DNA from: Candidatus Thorarchaeota archaeon SMTZ1-45
GTDB taxonomy: Archaea > Asgardarchaeota > Thorarchaeia > Thorarchaeales > Thorarchaeaceae
Assembly (NCBI GenBank): GCA_001563335.1
Contig: LRSL01000109.1
Coordinates: forward strand, 60,546-124,545
DNA: 64,000 bases
Reading direction: 5' to 3'
Part shown: in pieces, positions 1 through 7,886 of the stretch
How positions within the stretch are numbered: position 1 is the stretch's first letter
Layout: the number at the start of each line of letters is the position of its first letter
Program-made: the position numbers and the translations under genes
Notes under the pieces: generated by a model
Seen by the model: the letters and a program-made list of their open reading frames with translations, nothing else
Database searches by the model: none
What the model was told of the DNA's origin: nothing

Positions 1-958
1 TAATGAGCTCTACCGAAGTGACAAGCGCCTTATCGAGGTTTGACTTTCCATTGGCTCCGGCGGCATTTGCATGTCCACCACCCTCACCCTCTATAATTTG
101 ACCGACTGGTTCCATTACATCAGAACCAAGACTGACTCCTGTCTTTTCGTAGAATTCTCTTCTACTACGTGAGCTGAGTCTCACAACATCTTTAGATGGA
201 CTACCACCAACAATGGCAACATCAGCGCCTAACTCAATGAGTCCTCGACATGCACTTGCTTCGAATGCATTGACTTTTGAAATAGCTACAATCCAATCAC
301 CAATTGTATGTACTTTAACTCGTCCGGCTGCCTTTAAGCGAGCAATTCTTTCAGATTTGTCAGGCTTGATTAATAGAGATTTCATGCATTCTTGATAATT
401 AGCTCCTGCAACAATCAGTTCAATAGCTGTGGATAGTGTTTCATAGCCTGCGAAGAAAAACCGGCGTGTGTCAAAAATCATACCTGTGAGCAATAGGTCA
501 GCAGTGTTAGCATCAATTTGAACTCCTAAGTCAGAATATAGTTTCACCATAATCTCACATGTAGATGACATCTCATCATGTAATATTTGGTGCTCAGCAA
601 TCAGATTGATCTCGGGGTTCCGTTCATGATGATCAATCACTATCGTCTTTTTGGGATTTTCTAGAATGTTTTTCAGTGAAGGTCCAAGTTGGAATCTGCT
701 GTTTGTATCAAGTAAAACAAATAAGTCGTGGTTCGAGCCGGCAGTATTTGAAACCTGTACCTTGGGTGCGAATGTCTGTAAAACCTGATTCGATAGTCGA
801 CTAATGTCGTCTGCTGCAAGGTGGAGGTTACCATTAGGATTTAGTGTTTTATAGAGCCTAGCAAATGCAATCATTGAACAGACTGCATCAGGATCAGCGT
901 TTTGATGTCCAAGAATGAGGAGGTTCTTTGAGTCCTTTAGGAGACTCTCTAGACTCAC
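1..958 (-). CDS. DHH/DHHA1 phosphoesterase (C-terminus cut by window edge)
   Basis: This is a DHH-superfamily phosphoesterase, the family of RecJ and NrnA that hydrolyses phosphodiester bonds in DNA, nanoRNA or nucleotides using Mn2+. The translation shows GHQNADPDA (about residues 17-25), DTNS (84-87), the signature DHH (109-111) and, near the visible end, the DHHA1 motif GGGHANAAGA. The start is a GTG at 958-956 that overlaps the stop of the upstream gene as GTGA, which indicates translational coupling. The reading frame is still open at base 1, so only the first 319 codons are visible. It is the last gene of the exosome-type operon, so a role in RNA turnover is a reasonable inference. The exact substrate cannot be read from the sequence. 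Confidence 0.85.
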   Translation of the reverse strand, partial: MSLESLLKDSKNLLILGHQNADPDAVCSMIAFARLYKTLNPNGNLHLAADDISRLSNQVLQTFAPKVQVSNTAGSNHDLFVLLDTNSRFQLGPSLKNILENPKKTIVIDHHERNPEINLIAEHQILHDEMSSTCEIMVKLYSDLGVQIDANTADLLLTGMIFDTRRFFFAGYETLSTAIELIVAGANYQECMKSLLIKPDKSERIARLKAAGRVKVHTIGDWIVAISKVNAFEASACRGLIELGADVAIVGGSPSKDVVRLSSRSRREFYEKTGVSLGSDVMEPVGQIIEGEGGGHANAAGANGKSNLDKALVTSVELI

Positions 959-1266
959 TTTTTCTTCATCTCCGTCAGCCGATTCTCAAGCCACTTCACT
1001 CCAAAATCAGTTGCATCTTGTAGCAGGTCATCAAGGGGTTGACTTGTACCGAACAGTTGATCTATCTCTATCTCAACATCGAGGTCAAGCTGACCATCAA
1101 TTAGTTCCAAAGCACAGCTAACGAATAAAGTATCAATACTCTTCTCAGGAATCTTCTTCAGAATGAATTTGCTAATTTGTGATTCGCAATCTTCTGCAAG
1201 TTGCTCTAGAACATCCTCAGTCATATCTGGAAGTCCTAGTGTAATTATGGGACTCATCTTTCTCAC
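955..1266 (-). CDS. DUF3194-like small protein after prefoldin beta
   Basis: This 103-residue protein has no catalytic motif that I recognise. Its position directly after prefoldin beta and before a DHH protein, and its alpha/beta pattern with an acidic middle (ELIDGQLDLDVEIEID), match the small archaeal family DUF3194, which is usually found in this place. The function of that family is unknown. The ATG at 1266 overlaps the prefoldin stop; an ATG three codons downstream is an alternative start. It is very likely cotranscribed with its neighbours. The assignment rests mainly on gene order. Confidence 0.7.
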   Translation of the reverse strand: MRKMSPIITLGLPDMTEDVLEQLAEDCESQISKFILKKIPEKSIDTLFVSCALELIDGQLDLDVEIEIDQLFGTSQPLDDLLQDATDFGVKWLENRLTEMKKK

Positions 1267-1625
1267 TGAAGACGTAGGTTACGCTTGGAAAGCTCAAGCT
1301 GAATCTTATTATCAAGTTCTGTGAGCTCAGGGGTAAGTGTTGCGAGCTTGGTTTCAGCTTGCTTTATGCTCTTCTCAAGACCCTTTGCTTCAGTTTCAAG
1401 TTCGCTAACCATTGCAGGTTTTTCGACTCGGAACATGACCTGTCCCACAGCCTTGTAGGTAACCGTGTCATCAGGTTGTTTCCTTAAATTTTCAAGTGTT
1501 TCATTCAGCTGCTTAACCCGTTCCTTATAGGTTTCAACCATGTTAGTAAATGCGTCATGCTGACGTTTTAGATTATACAACTTCCGAATGTCAGAGTCCA
1601 ATTCTGGAGGAATATTCTGAGCCAT
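1263..1625 (-). CDS. pfdB: Prefoldin subunit beta
   Basis: This 120-residue protein is the beta subunit of prefoldin, the hexameric cytosolic chaperone that captures unfolded proteins with coiled-coil arms and hands them to the thermosome. Long heptad-like helices at residues 10-50 and 70-115 flank the typical beta-hairpin segment YKAVGQVMFRVEK (about 58-70), the family hallmark. The length is normal. It lies in the exosome superoperon between pcc1 and the DUF3194-like gene, an order common in archaea. An 84-base gap separates it from pcc1. Confidence 0.93.
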   Translation of the reverse strand: MAQNIPPELDSDIRKLYNLKRQHDAFTNMVETYKERVKQLNETLENLRKQPDDTVTYKAVGQVMFRVEKPAMVSELETEAKGLEKSIKQAETKLATLTPELTELDNKIQLELSKRNLRLQ

Positions 1626-1709
1626 AGTTAGTGCACTCCTGTTTTCTCAAAAAGCTCCTTTCAAACTGCGCCTTATTAGTTGGGACTTAAGCATTTTGAT
1701 TGGTCGATT

Positions 1710-1979
1710 TCAGCCTACTTGCTCAATTGATTTGATGCAGGCGGAAACCCATGCAATATAGGAGTTCATTGCAGCACGCAATGAGGTTATGTCGCTAGCC
1801 TCGATTTCGATGATCAGAACTTTATCTCGAACAGATACTTGAGTTGTTGCTCTTTCAGATGGACTCGACCGAGTTTCAGGTTTGAGAGCAGCAAGGAGTA
1901 TTTCTGCTGTTTGTTTTGAGTCGACTGGAATCTCAATCACTGATTTTCCTGAAACAATACTTGAACCCATCCTACACAT
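1710..1979 (-). CDS. pcc1: KEOPS complex subunit Pcc1
   Basis: This 89-residue protein is Pcc1, the small dimerising subunit of the KEOPS complex, which makes the t6A modification of ANN-decoding tRNAs. The family pattern is visible: a strand-helix start (IPVDSKQTAEILLAALKPE), then a central strand VLIIEIEASDITSLRAAMNS and a C-terminal helix. The ATG at 1979 overlaps the stop of the Brix gene by eight bases. A second ATG at 1970 is better spaced from the AGGAG just upstream and may be the true start. Placement beside exosome and ribosome biogenesis genes is usual in archaea. Confidence 0.85.
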   Translation of the reverse strand: MCRMGSSIVSGKSVIEIPVDSKQTAEILLAALKPETRSSPSERATTQVSVRDKVLIIEIEASDITSLRAAMNSYIAWVSACIKSIEQVG

Positions 1980-2529
1980 TACTCCTGATTGATGTTACCT
2001 TGATTCTTGGACCTATTTCGATTCTTTCTGTAGAATGATAATGTGTCCAAAGAATCTTTCCAGAAGGCTGGTCTTCTAACCAAATTAGTGACAAATTTTC
2101 CTCTATCAGAGCATCTTTGGGATGAGCTATCTCAACCATAGCAATACCAAGAAATGATGATAATATCAATCCAAGTTCTCTAGTTTTGATATGGCTTCCT
2201 GATTTTATGAAGACTCCAGCAGTTCCGACGAGTCTTGTTTTCTTGTTCGCATTAACCTCACGTCTGAGTTTTGCACTCTCAATCTTTATTGTAACAAGTT
2301 CTTCTCCTTTAGAAGATTTGAAACTAAGTATACTTGGATTTCCTTTCCACATCGAAATAACAAGCGCAGCCTTGGCACCAGACTGCGCTACACGAGCAGC
2401 TAGTTCAGTTAAACCCATTCCACCCCGGTTGAATCGTTCAGTTCCAGGAAGGACTGCCCATAGATCACGTGAAAAAGAGCGCACTCGGTTGCTTGTCTTC
2501 CGTGAGGTTGTAATAAGCAGATTGGGCAA
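1972..2529 (-). CDS. Brix/Imp4-type ribosome biogenesis protein
   Basis: This 185-residue protein matches the archaeal Brix-domain family, related to eukaryotic Imp4 and Rpf proteins that bind pre-rRNA during ribosomal subunit assembly. It opens with LLITTSRKTSNRVRSFSRDL, typical of the family's N-terminus, followed by the alternating strands of the Brix fold. The start is a TTG at 2529, 17 bases after the L43e stop. Gene order (L43e, Brix, Pcc1, prefoldin) agrees. An rRNA processing role is inferred from family and context. Confidence 0.85.
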   Translation of the reverse strand: MPNLLITTSRKTSNRVRSFSRDLWAVLPGTERFNRGGMGLTELAARVAQSGAKAALVISMWKGNPSILSFKSSKGEELVTIKIESAKLRREVNANKKTRLVGTAGVFIKSGSHIKTRELGLILSSFLGIAMVEIAHPKDALIEENLSLIWLEDQPSGKILWTHYHSTERIEIGPRIKVTSIRSNV

Positions 2530-2546
2530 GATATTTCGGCCTGAAG

Positions 2547-2948
2547 TTACTCTACATCATTAAGAGTTTCTGTATCATCAGTGGTGACTGCTTCAGTGTC
2601 GATTTCGACCTTTTCCGTTTCAACATTAGGAAGGAAATCAACTACTTCTTCAATGTCTTCATCTTCTCGAAGTGAAAGAAAATCACCTGAAACCCTCTGA
2701 GCAATAGCTCTCTTTGCAGCTTTTCCAGCCTCAGTAAATGGTACATATGCACCACCAGCAAAGAGCAGGTCGCATTTACTGCACTCCCAAAGGCCAACAG
2801 CTTTTCTCTTCAACGCTTTCGTAGCACATGAAGGACAACGTGTTGGTTCCTTCCTTCGGCTGTCGATATCAAGGGCTCTACGCCGCAGCTTGGCACCATA
2901 CCTTGATCCATATCTTCCTGTGCTACCAACCTTCTTAGTTCGTGCCAT
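2547..2948 (-). CDS. rpl37ae: Large-subunit ribosomal protein eL43 (L37Ae) with acidic tail
   Basis: The first 90 residues are ribosomal protein eL43/L37Ae of the large subunit: basic N-terminus ARTKKVGSTGRYGSRYG and a zinc ribbon with CPSC and CSKC pairs at about 38-41 and 55-58. Most archaeal versions are 70-95 residues. This one is 133 because of an added C-terminal tail rich in Glu and Asp from about residue 93 onward. Similar acidic tails occur on Rrp41 and Rrp4 in the same operon. ATG at 2948 is preceded by GGAG. A 7-bp hairpin lies in its leader. Confidence 0.92.
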   Translation of the reverse strand: MARTKKVGSTGRYGSRYGAKLRRRALDIDSRRKEPTRCPSCATKALKRKAVGLWECSKCDLLFAGGAYVPFTEAGKAAKRAIAQRVSGDFLSLREDEDIEEVVDFLPNVETEKVEIDTEAVTTDDTETLNDVE

Positions 2949-2999
2949 TTCTTGGACTCCTTTGCTGTTTACTTTACTCTCATGAAAAGAGTGGTTAGG

Positions 3000-3027
3000 C
3001 TGCTGGAACCTATCAGTCGCCCAGCAG
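3000..3027 (-). other. Hairpin between rrp42 and eL43 genes
   Basis: A perfect 7-base inverted repeat, CTGCTGG and CCAGCAG with a 14-base loop, lies in the 154-base gap after rrp42 and upstream of the eL43 start. In the minus-strand transcript it would form a stem-loop about 50 bases before the eL43 start codon. It could be an RNA processing point, an attenuator or a binding site for autoregulation; the sequence alone does not choose between these. Confidence 0.4.
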
Positions 3028-3102
3028 TTCCTCTTATTATCTTATCTATCGGTAAATAGAAGTTGGATGATTGGGAACTAGTCCAAATCATCTACATTTA
3101 AA

Positions 3103-3930
3103 CTATTCAACTGATTTTACAGCCTCGTCAATGACTTTATGAAGGTCCTTGTTTGCCTCCTGAGCAATGTCCATAGCTTGATCAATAAGCTCAAGGGACA
3201 TTGGTCCGGATCCGCCACCTTTTTGCATGGCTGTGAAGTTATTATTCCTATCAACTGCCATGGTCAATCTACAATCTTGAACGAACTCTTCCTTTAGAAT
3301 TGTATCAAGGATTAGAATGTCATCAATCTTCGCGACTGTTACCTCAACAGCGACATTCTTTATCGGAAGAGACAGTAGTTCTCCGGTTTCTATGAGTTTA
3401 CCATCTTCAACCTTCATTTCAGGATACTTTGTTGTGAGGAGCGCTGCATTGACAGCGATAGACGATGCATCAATGAGGTTGCCATCGTATTCTATAGGAT
3501 ATATATCTGCAAATACCATGTAGGCTTTCTTACCCTCCTCAATGCTGAGCTCCTTAGTGTCTACAGTTTCAGATTCTCTTACGCCTCTGTCCACAACTCG
3601 TGCAAGCTCAATGGCATCCTCCTTAGGAGGGCCAAGCTCGAAAAGAGGTGATGCAATTGGTGACATCTCAGCGGTTACCATGGTAACGCCCTCATCAGGA
3701 GAATCAGGATAGGGGTCTCCAACGAGAACCTTCACACCAGCAACCACACTGGTATCACCCAATCTTACAAAAGCTGAACCTTCAGCTTTTGCAGGTACTA
3801 CATTGACTTCAACCTCAATATCACGATACTCATTGAATGCTCTACCATCAATTCGCTCACCCTTATGTAGAAGGTCCGAGATGAACTCACGATCAATATG
3901 ACTAATTGTTTGAGAACTATAATCGCCCAT
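3103..3930 (-). CDS. rrp42: Exosome complex subunit Rrp42
   Basis: This is the inactive RNase PH-like subunit of the archaeal exosome, which pairs with Rrp41 to form the hexameric ring for 3'-5' RNA degradation and polyadenylation. The N-terminal RIDGRAFNEYR and the RNase PH-fold blocks GSAFVRLGDTSVVAGVK and EYDGNLIDASSIAVNAAL are clear. I chose the ATG at 3930 because GGAGG lies nine bases before it; the ATG at 3939 overlaps the rrp41 stop and is an alternative. Its length of 275 residues is normal for the family. It is cotranscribed with rrp41 and rrp4. Confidence 0.94.
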   Translation of the reverse strand: MGDYSSQTISHIDREFISDLLHKGERIDGRAFNEYRDIEVEVNVVPAKAEGSAFVRLGDTSVVAGVKVLVGDPYPDSPDEGVTMVTAEMSPIASPLFELGPPKEDAIELARVVDRGVRESETVDTKELSIEEGKKAYMVFADIYPIEYDGNLIDASSIAVNAALLTTKYPEMKVEDGKLIETGELLSLPIKNVAVEVTVAKIDDILILDTILKEEFVQDCRLTMAVDRNNNFTAMQKGGGSGPMSLELIDQAMDIAQEANKDLHKVIDEAVKSVE

Positions 3931-3931
3931 T

Positions 3932-4753
3932 CTACTCATCCTCCATCAATTCTGCTTCGCCAAGATCTGTTTCTAGATCATCATCAAAGTCATCATCCTC
4001 ATCATCTTCATCATCCTCTTCATCAGGTGTCTTCTTGACGTACGCCCTTCGAAGAGCTTCTTTTTGTAGTTCATGAAGGTACTTGCAAGCGTTTATTCCC
4101 ATTTGCATTGCTTCTTGGAGTTCTTCACGAGTAAAGGATCCATCTTGTTGTAGGAGAGTTAGCTCCTCTGTATTCGGAATGATGGCCATTGGCACATCAC
4201 CCTGACCATACTTGTCCTCCTCGTCACCAAGATCCACGATTAGTTGACCATCAGCCTTTCCAACAGCTACAGAAGGAATTAGACTCTTCATTGGAATTCC
4301 AGCATCTGCAAGTGCTAATGAAGCTGCATTGATTGCGGCACAACGAGTACCTCCATCAGCTTGAATCACTTGGATGAAAACATCTACAACAGCTTTTGGA
4401 AACTCCTCAAGGAATAATGCGGGTTTCAAAGCATTGGCTATGACCATGGAAATCTCTTTCTCTCTGCGAGAAGGAGCAGGCCGTTTTCTGTCTGGAACAG
4501 AAAATGTAGCCATCCGATATTCAACTCGTAAATATGCTCTATCATTTAGTGTCAAGTGTCTTGGATGAAGCTCCCTAGGACCATAAACACCAGCAATAAT
4601 GTAGGTCTTTCCTTGACGGATTGATGCTGAGCCATCAGCTTGTTTTAGTACTCCTACTTTTAGCTCAATCGGTCTCATTTCATCAGGTCTTCGACCGTCC
4701 ACTCTCAAGCCCTCAGGACTAATCAAAAAGTCAGGCTTTATTTCAGGACTCAT
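3932..4753 (-). CDS. rrp41: Exosome complex catalytic subunit Rrp41, acidic tail
   Basis: This is the catalytic RNase PH-type subunit of the exosome, a phosphorolytic 3'-5' exoribonuclease. It shows RVDGRRPDEMRPIEL near the N-terminus, then GSASIRQGKTYIIAGVYGP and the conserved arginine-rich segment around YRMATFSVPDRKRPAPSRRE. The phosphate-binding and catalytic region follows with GGTRCAAINAASLALADAG and VDLGDEEDKYGQGDVPMAI. The usual length is about 240-250; here a tail of roughly 30 mostly Asp and Glu residues brings it to 273. The ATG at 4753 overlaps the rrp4 stop (ATGA). Confidence 0.95.
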   Translation of the reverse strand: MSPEIKPDFLISPEGLRVDGRRPDEMRPIELKVGVLKQADGSASIRQGKTYIIAGVYGPRELHPRHLTLNDRAYLRVEYRMATFSVPDRKRPAPSRREKEISMVIANALKPALFLEEFPKAVVDVFIQVIQADGGTRCAAINAASLALADAGIPMKSLIPSVAVGKADGQLIVDLGDEEDKYGQGDVPMAIIPNTEELTLLQQDGSFTREELQEAMQMGINACKYLHELQKEALRRAYVKKTPDEEDDEDDEDDDFDDDLETDLGEAELMEDE

Positions 4754-5649
4754 TCTTCACTCACTTCCTCATTCTTTTTCTCATCTTCTTCTTCAATTAC
4801 TTGAGCCTCAGCCTCGACCTCAACTGATTCGTCCTCTACAGCTTCTGTCATGACCTCGTACTCAGATTCAGGTTCCAGTTCTACGTCTGATTCATCCTCA
4901 TCAGAGATATCATCTGGAACATCGACTTCTTCCGAGTCAATTTCGTTTCCGGGCGAACTACTGGCCTTTATTTTAGCCATCTCTTCCGAAAGCATCTCAC
5001 TTATCCGGTCTGTTAGTTTGGATGTATGTGCTTGAGCTTCAATTGTCCTAAAAGCCTTAATCGCAAGCCTCAAAACTTCCGTGCTTGGAGCACGAATCCA
5101 AATTCGCCCGTTTTGACCCACCATTGTTTGGATATTCAGGTGATCTTTGATCATGTTAATCATAGACCCTCTTCTACCAATTATTCGTGGGATTTTGGCA
5201 GGACTCACATTCAAAATCATCCCACCTTGGAGAACTCTAAGTCCACGTCCCTTCATCCCGAGGAATGGACCACTGCCTCTGTCGAAGGCTATAATTTCTG
5301 CAGCAATTACATCTCCAATATCCATATACTCAGAGATGTCATCAGAGTAAGGTCTCCTTAACGCATTGTTTGCGTGCAGAGATGCTCCATATGGACCACC
5401 TATATCCACCTTCCAGTTATTGCCTGCCACTAGAGTTATTATACCAATTACTAAATCTCCTTCTTTTGGGATGTAAGCACCTTCGAGAGCGACTACTTTA
5501 ACCGTGTTGCCTCTAAGTTCTGCTAAACCAACGAGAGAGGAGAATATCTTGCCGTCCTCACCATATGTGCCAAAGGAGGCTCTATACCTACCCTCTGCAA
5601 GTAGTTGGCCGGGGACGACTACTTCTCGTTTCTGGAAATATACTGCCAA
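4750..5649 (-). CDS. rrp4: Exosome RNA-binding cap subunit Rrp4, acidic tail
   Basis: Rrp4 forms the RNA-binding cap of the archaeal exosome. The protein has an N-terminal domain starting VVPGQLLAEGRYRASFG, an S1 domain (about 60-135: VVGIITLVAGNNWKVDI-like strands), and a KH domain with the GxxG loop in IPRIIGRRGSMINMI (about 153-167). The last 75 residues are an extended acidic tail not usual in the family, which is normally about 230-250 residues rather than 299. The start is a TTG at 5649 with GAGGGA upstream. Confidence 0.93.
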   Translation of the reverse strand: MAVYFQKREVVVPGQLLAEGRYRASFGTYGEDGKIFSSLVGLAELRGNTVKVVALEGAYIPKEGDLVIGIITLVAGNNWKVDIGGPYGASLHANNALRRPYSDDISEYMDIGDVIAAEIIAFDRGSGPFLGMKGRGLRVLQGGMILNVSPAKIPRIIGRRGSMINMIKDHLNIQTMVGQNGRIWIRAPSTEVLRLAIKAFRTIEAQAHTSKLTDRISEMLSEEMAKIKASSSPGNEIDSEEVDVPDDISDEDESDVELEPESEYEVMTEAVEDESVEVEAEAQVIEEEDEKKNEEVSEE

Positions 5650-5709
5650 TGATTTATTCCCTCATTCTGTAATGATTATGATTTTTGATTGTTCTCTCTT
5701 CATTCACGC

Positions 5710-6441
5710 TCATCTGACGACTTCAATTCTGATTTGTCCCTTCGTCAGTTTGTTGAGCTCATCATAGAGTTCTTGTCGCCTTTGTGCAGGAATCTCAACG
5801 AGTCCTGTCCATGACCCATCTTGACCCCATGATTCAGATTTGATTACACCTGCGGTTGCTACCATGTTGTATCCTTTCCCAGAGTATGAAGCAGGCAATG
5901 TGATCTGTAGTTTCACACTTTCAAAAGAGATGGGAATGATTACACGTAGTGCCTTCACAATGTTCGGAATCTGTTCATCCACATTAATGAAAGGGTCAAC
6001 ACGAACTTTTGCTTCTTGCATAGCTTGTCGGATTCTATCTGGGGGATGTGGGTGACCTGTTTGGGGATTCATAGCACGCTTTGATATATGGTCGATTATT
6101 GTTTCAGTCTTCTCTGCAACCATTTGATCTCGTTGTTCATGTGTTAGTCGAAATTCACCTTGTTTGATGATTTCTGGAGCTATGTCAAAGATTTCATCAG
6201 ATCCAAATGCGTCCTTCACAAGACTGTCTGTTGCATGCTCTCCTCGTTTTGCATCCTCATAAACTTCGTAGGATTTTAGAATATCTTCGAGAGGAATATC
6301 TTCACCACGTCGGTAATCAAATGCAAGATTTGGGTCTACTAATAACTCGAATCGAAGATGTCCTTTTTGTAATCCAACTACAACTGCATCAAGATCGACC
6401 CATTTCTCTCCTGTCTTCCTGCCTGATCCTCCACGCATCAT
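5710..6441 (-). CDS. sdo1: SBDS family ribosome maturation protein
   Basis: This 243-residue protein is the archaeal orthologue of SBDS/Sdo1, which releases the anti-association factor aIF6 from the large ribosomal subunit. Three domains can be followed: the N-terminal FYSH domain (about 10-90), the helical middle domain with DHISKRAMNPQTGHPHPP (about 133-150), and the C-terminal ferredoxin-like RNA-binding domain. The PQTGHPHPP motif is diagnostic. It lies 15 bases downstream of the proteasome gene and about 60 upstream of rrp4, the standard archaeal order. Confidence 0.95.
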   Translation of the reverse strand: MMRGGSGRKTGEKWVDLDAVVVGLQKGHLRFELLVDPNLAFDYRRGEDIPLEDILKSYEVYEDAKRGEHATDSLVKDAFGSDEIFDIAPEIIKQGEFRLTHEQRDQMVAEKTETIIDHISKRAMNPQTGHPHPPDRIRQAMQEAKVRVDPFINVDEQIPNIVKALRVIIPISFESVKLQITLPASYSGKGYNMVATAGVIKSESWGQDGSWTGLVEIPAQRRQELYDELNKLTKGQIRIEVVR

Positions 6442-6455
6442 TTGTAGGTCAACTC

Positions 6456-7187
6456 TTATGCTTTCTTAGGCTTGGTAGGTTGAAGGTAGGATTTGATCTC
6501 AGAGCTTGATAGTTTCTTGAATTTCCGAGATTTCACTGGAATCTTGGCGATCTCAACGTTGTCTTCATTTAGGCTCTTCTCACCAGATTCATGAAGTGAA
6601 CCTATTGCAAGTTCAACTGCATCATTTAGACTAAGTTTCCGATTGTATCTCTTTTCAAGATACTCACCAGCAGTTGCAGCACCCCTTCCAATGATTGAAG
6701 CTAAGAAGCCCCAATATGTGCCTACAGGGTCTGTGACAAACAATCTTGGCGATCCATCATGATCAACTGAACCAATTATCATGGCTACACCATAGGGTCT
6801 AGCACCACCACCTTGGGTAAACTGTGCTTTGATGTCACATATATGCTCAGCCAAAACTTCTGCTGGTACTGATTCTTCAAATGTTAGCCAGTACGATTGT
6901 GCTTTTACTCTTGCTTCTGCTATAAGCTTTCGAGCATCAGCCATCAAACCAGATGTGGCGACGCCAACATGCTCATCTATCTTTGAGATTTTTTCCACGC
7001 TATCAGGCTCTTGTAAAGGTTGAATCTTTTTCTCAGCGAGTAGAACAATTCCTTCGTCTACAAGAATACCTATTGATGTAGCACCTTGTTCGACTGCTTT
7101 CTTCGCATATTCCGCAGCGAATATTCGTCCATCAGGACTAAAGATGCTGGTACTCATATCATAACCAGCGCCAGAGATCCCAAACAT
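6456..7187 (-). CDS. psmA: Proteasome subunit alpha
   Basis: This is the alpha subunit of the 20S proteasome, forming the outer rings and gate. The N-terminus GYDMSTSIFSPDGRIFAAEYA is the proteasome alpha signature, followed by KKAVEQGATSIGI and the Ntn-hydrolase fold without a catalytic N-terminal threonine. I chose the ATG at 7187 instead of one 33 bases upstream because GGAGG lies eight bases before it and the resulting N-terminus fits the family. It is the first gene of the minus-strand exosome operon; a TATA-like box lies about 130 bases upstream. Confidence 0.95.
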   Translation of the reverse strand: MFGISGAGYDMSTSIFSPDGRIFAAEYAKKAVEQGATSIGILVDEGIVLLAEKKIQPLQEPDSVEKISKIDEHVGVATSGLMADARKLIAEARVKAQSYWLTFEESVPAEVLAEHICDIKAQFTQGGGARPYGVAMIIGSVDHDGSPRLFVTDPVGTYWGFLASIIGRGAATAGEYLEKRYNRKLSLNDAVELAIGSLHESGEKSLNEDNVEIAKIPVKSRKFKKLSSSEIKSYLQPTKPKKA

Positions 7188-7316
7188 AGTTTCATCCTCC
7201 AAGAAGCAACCAGAACACAACGGAAGTCAGAACTTTTCCAAAGATATTCAATCCAACAATTCCGAAGAGTTGTGACAACTTCTTTGCTACCAGCCCTAGG
7301 CTTTCCTGCCACTAGG

Positions 7317-7327
7317 CTTTAAAACGG
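7317..7327 (-). promoter_or_regulatory. TATA/BRE promoter of the proteasome-exosome operon
   Basis: On the minus strand the sequence reads CCGTTTTAAAG, a plausible BRE plus TATA box. It would place the transcription start near 7290 and leave a leader of about 100 bases before psmA. It is the only good TATA candidate in the 200-base gap upstream of the operon. The call rests on motif and position only. Confidence 0.4.
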
Positions 7328-7388
7328 AAACCAAGACCTATCCACATAAAGCTTCTGGTGCATCTGTATAATTGACTGTACACTGAAT

Positions 7389-7787
7389 TTAGTCTTGAAG
7401 AAGGTAGAGATACACTACAAAACCTAGGGACAATACAACTGTTGCAGCACCAACGAAAAGACCAAACATTGCGGATGTCACAATTGCTATGATTATCAGA
7501 AGGACAATGACATCAGTCCAACCAGCTCTAATATTGGTCAGCGCTAGTCGTAGATTGATCACAGTTACTGAAAGGAAGATGAATGCCATGAGCATTATTA
7601 TAACTTCAATCAAAACTGTAAGAGCGGGGTTCAACTCATTAATTGCACCAACGGGGCTTGTAGCAATGACCTCTGGTGAAGACCAAGCCCAAAAAGTTAG
7701 TCCCAAGATGAAAAATACTATAGTGAAAACGACCGTAATTATCGTGGAACGTATCATTTCGCTTCTTTCAGGGATTTCGTCGCTCAC
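7389..7787 (-). CDS. Small four-helix membrane protein, unknown
   Basis: I do not recognise this 132-residue protein. A short charged N-terminus (MSDEIPERSEMIRS) is followed by hydrophobic segments at about 13-34, 55-77, 92-112 and 113-130, so it should be an integral membrane protein with three to four helices and little outside the membrane. A run of Ile and Val makes it a poor candidate for a shadow reading frame. It stands alone between the proteasome operon and the metal transporter, on the same strand as both. Confidence 0.6.
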   Translation of the reverse strand: MSDEIPERSEMIRSTIITVVFTIVFFILGLTFWAWSSPEVIATSPVGAINELNPALTVLIEVIIMLMAFIFLSVTVINLRLALTNIRAGWTDVIVLLIIIAIVTSAMFGLFVGAATVVLSLGFVVYLYLLQD

Positions 7788-7886
7788 TGTTCTTCACACG
7801 ACCTTGGAACCCGAGGACTTACGTATCACTCTTAAACATACCGACCGATTGAACGTTGTTCAAGCTTTCAATTAGCACCATCGAAA

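Noticed and set aside
5026..5361. 111-residue open frame on the plus strand
   Set aside because: It lies wholly inside rrp4, which is certain from its S1 and KH motifs.
7489..7875. 128-residue open frame on the plus strand
   Set aside because: It mirrors the minus-strand membrane protein gene; the minus frame has well-formed hydrophobic helices.
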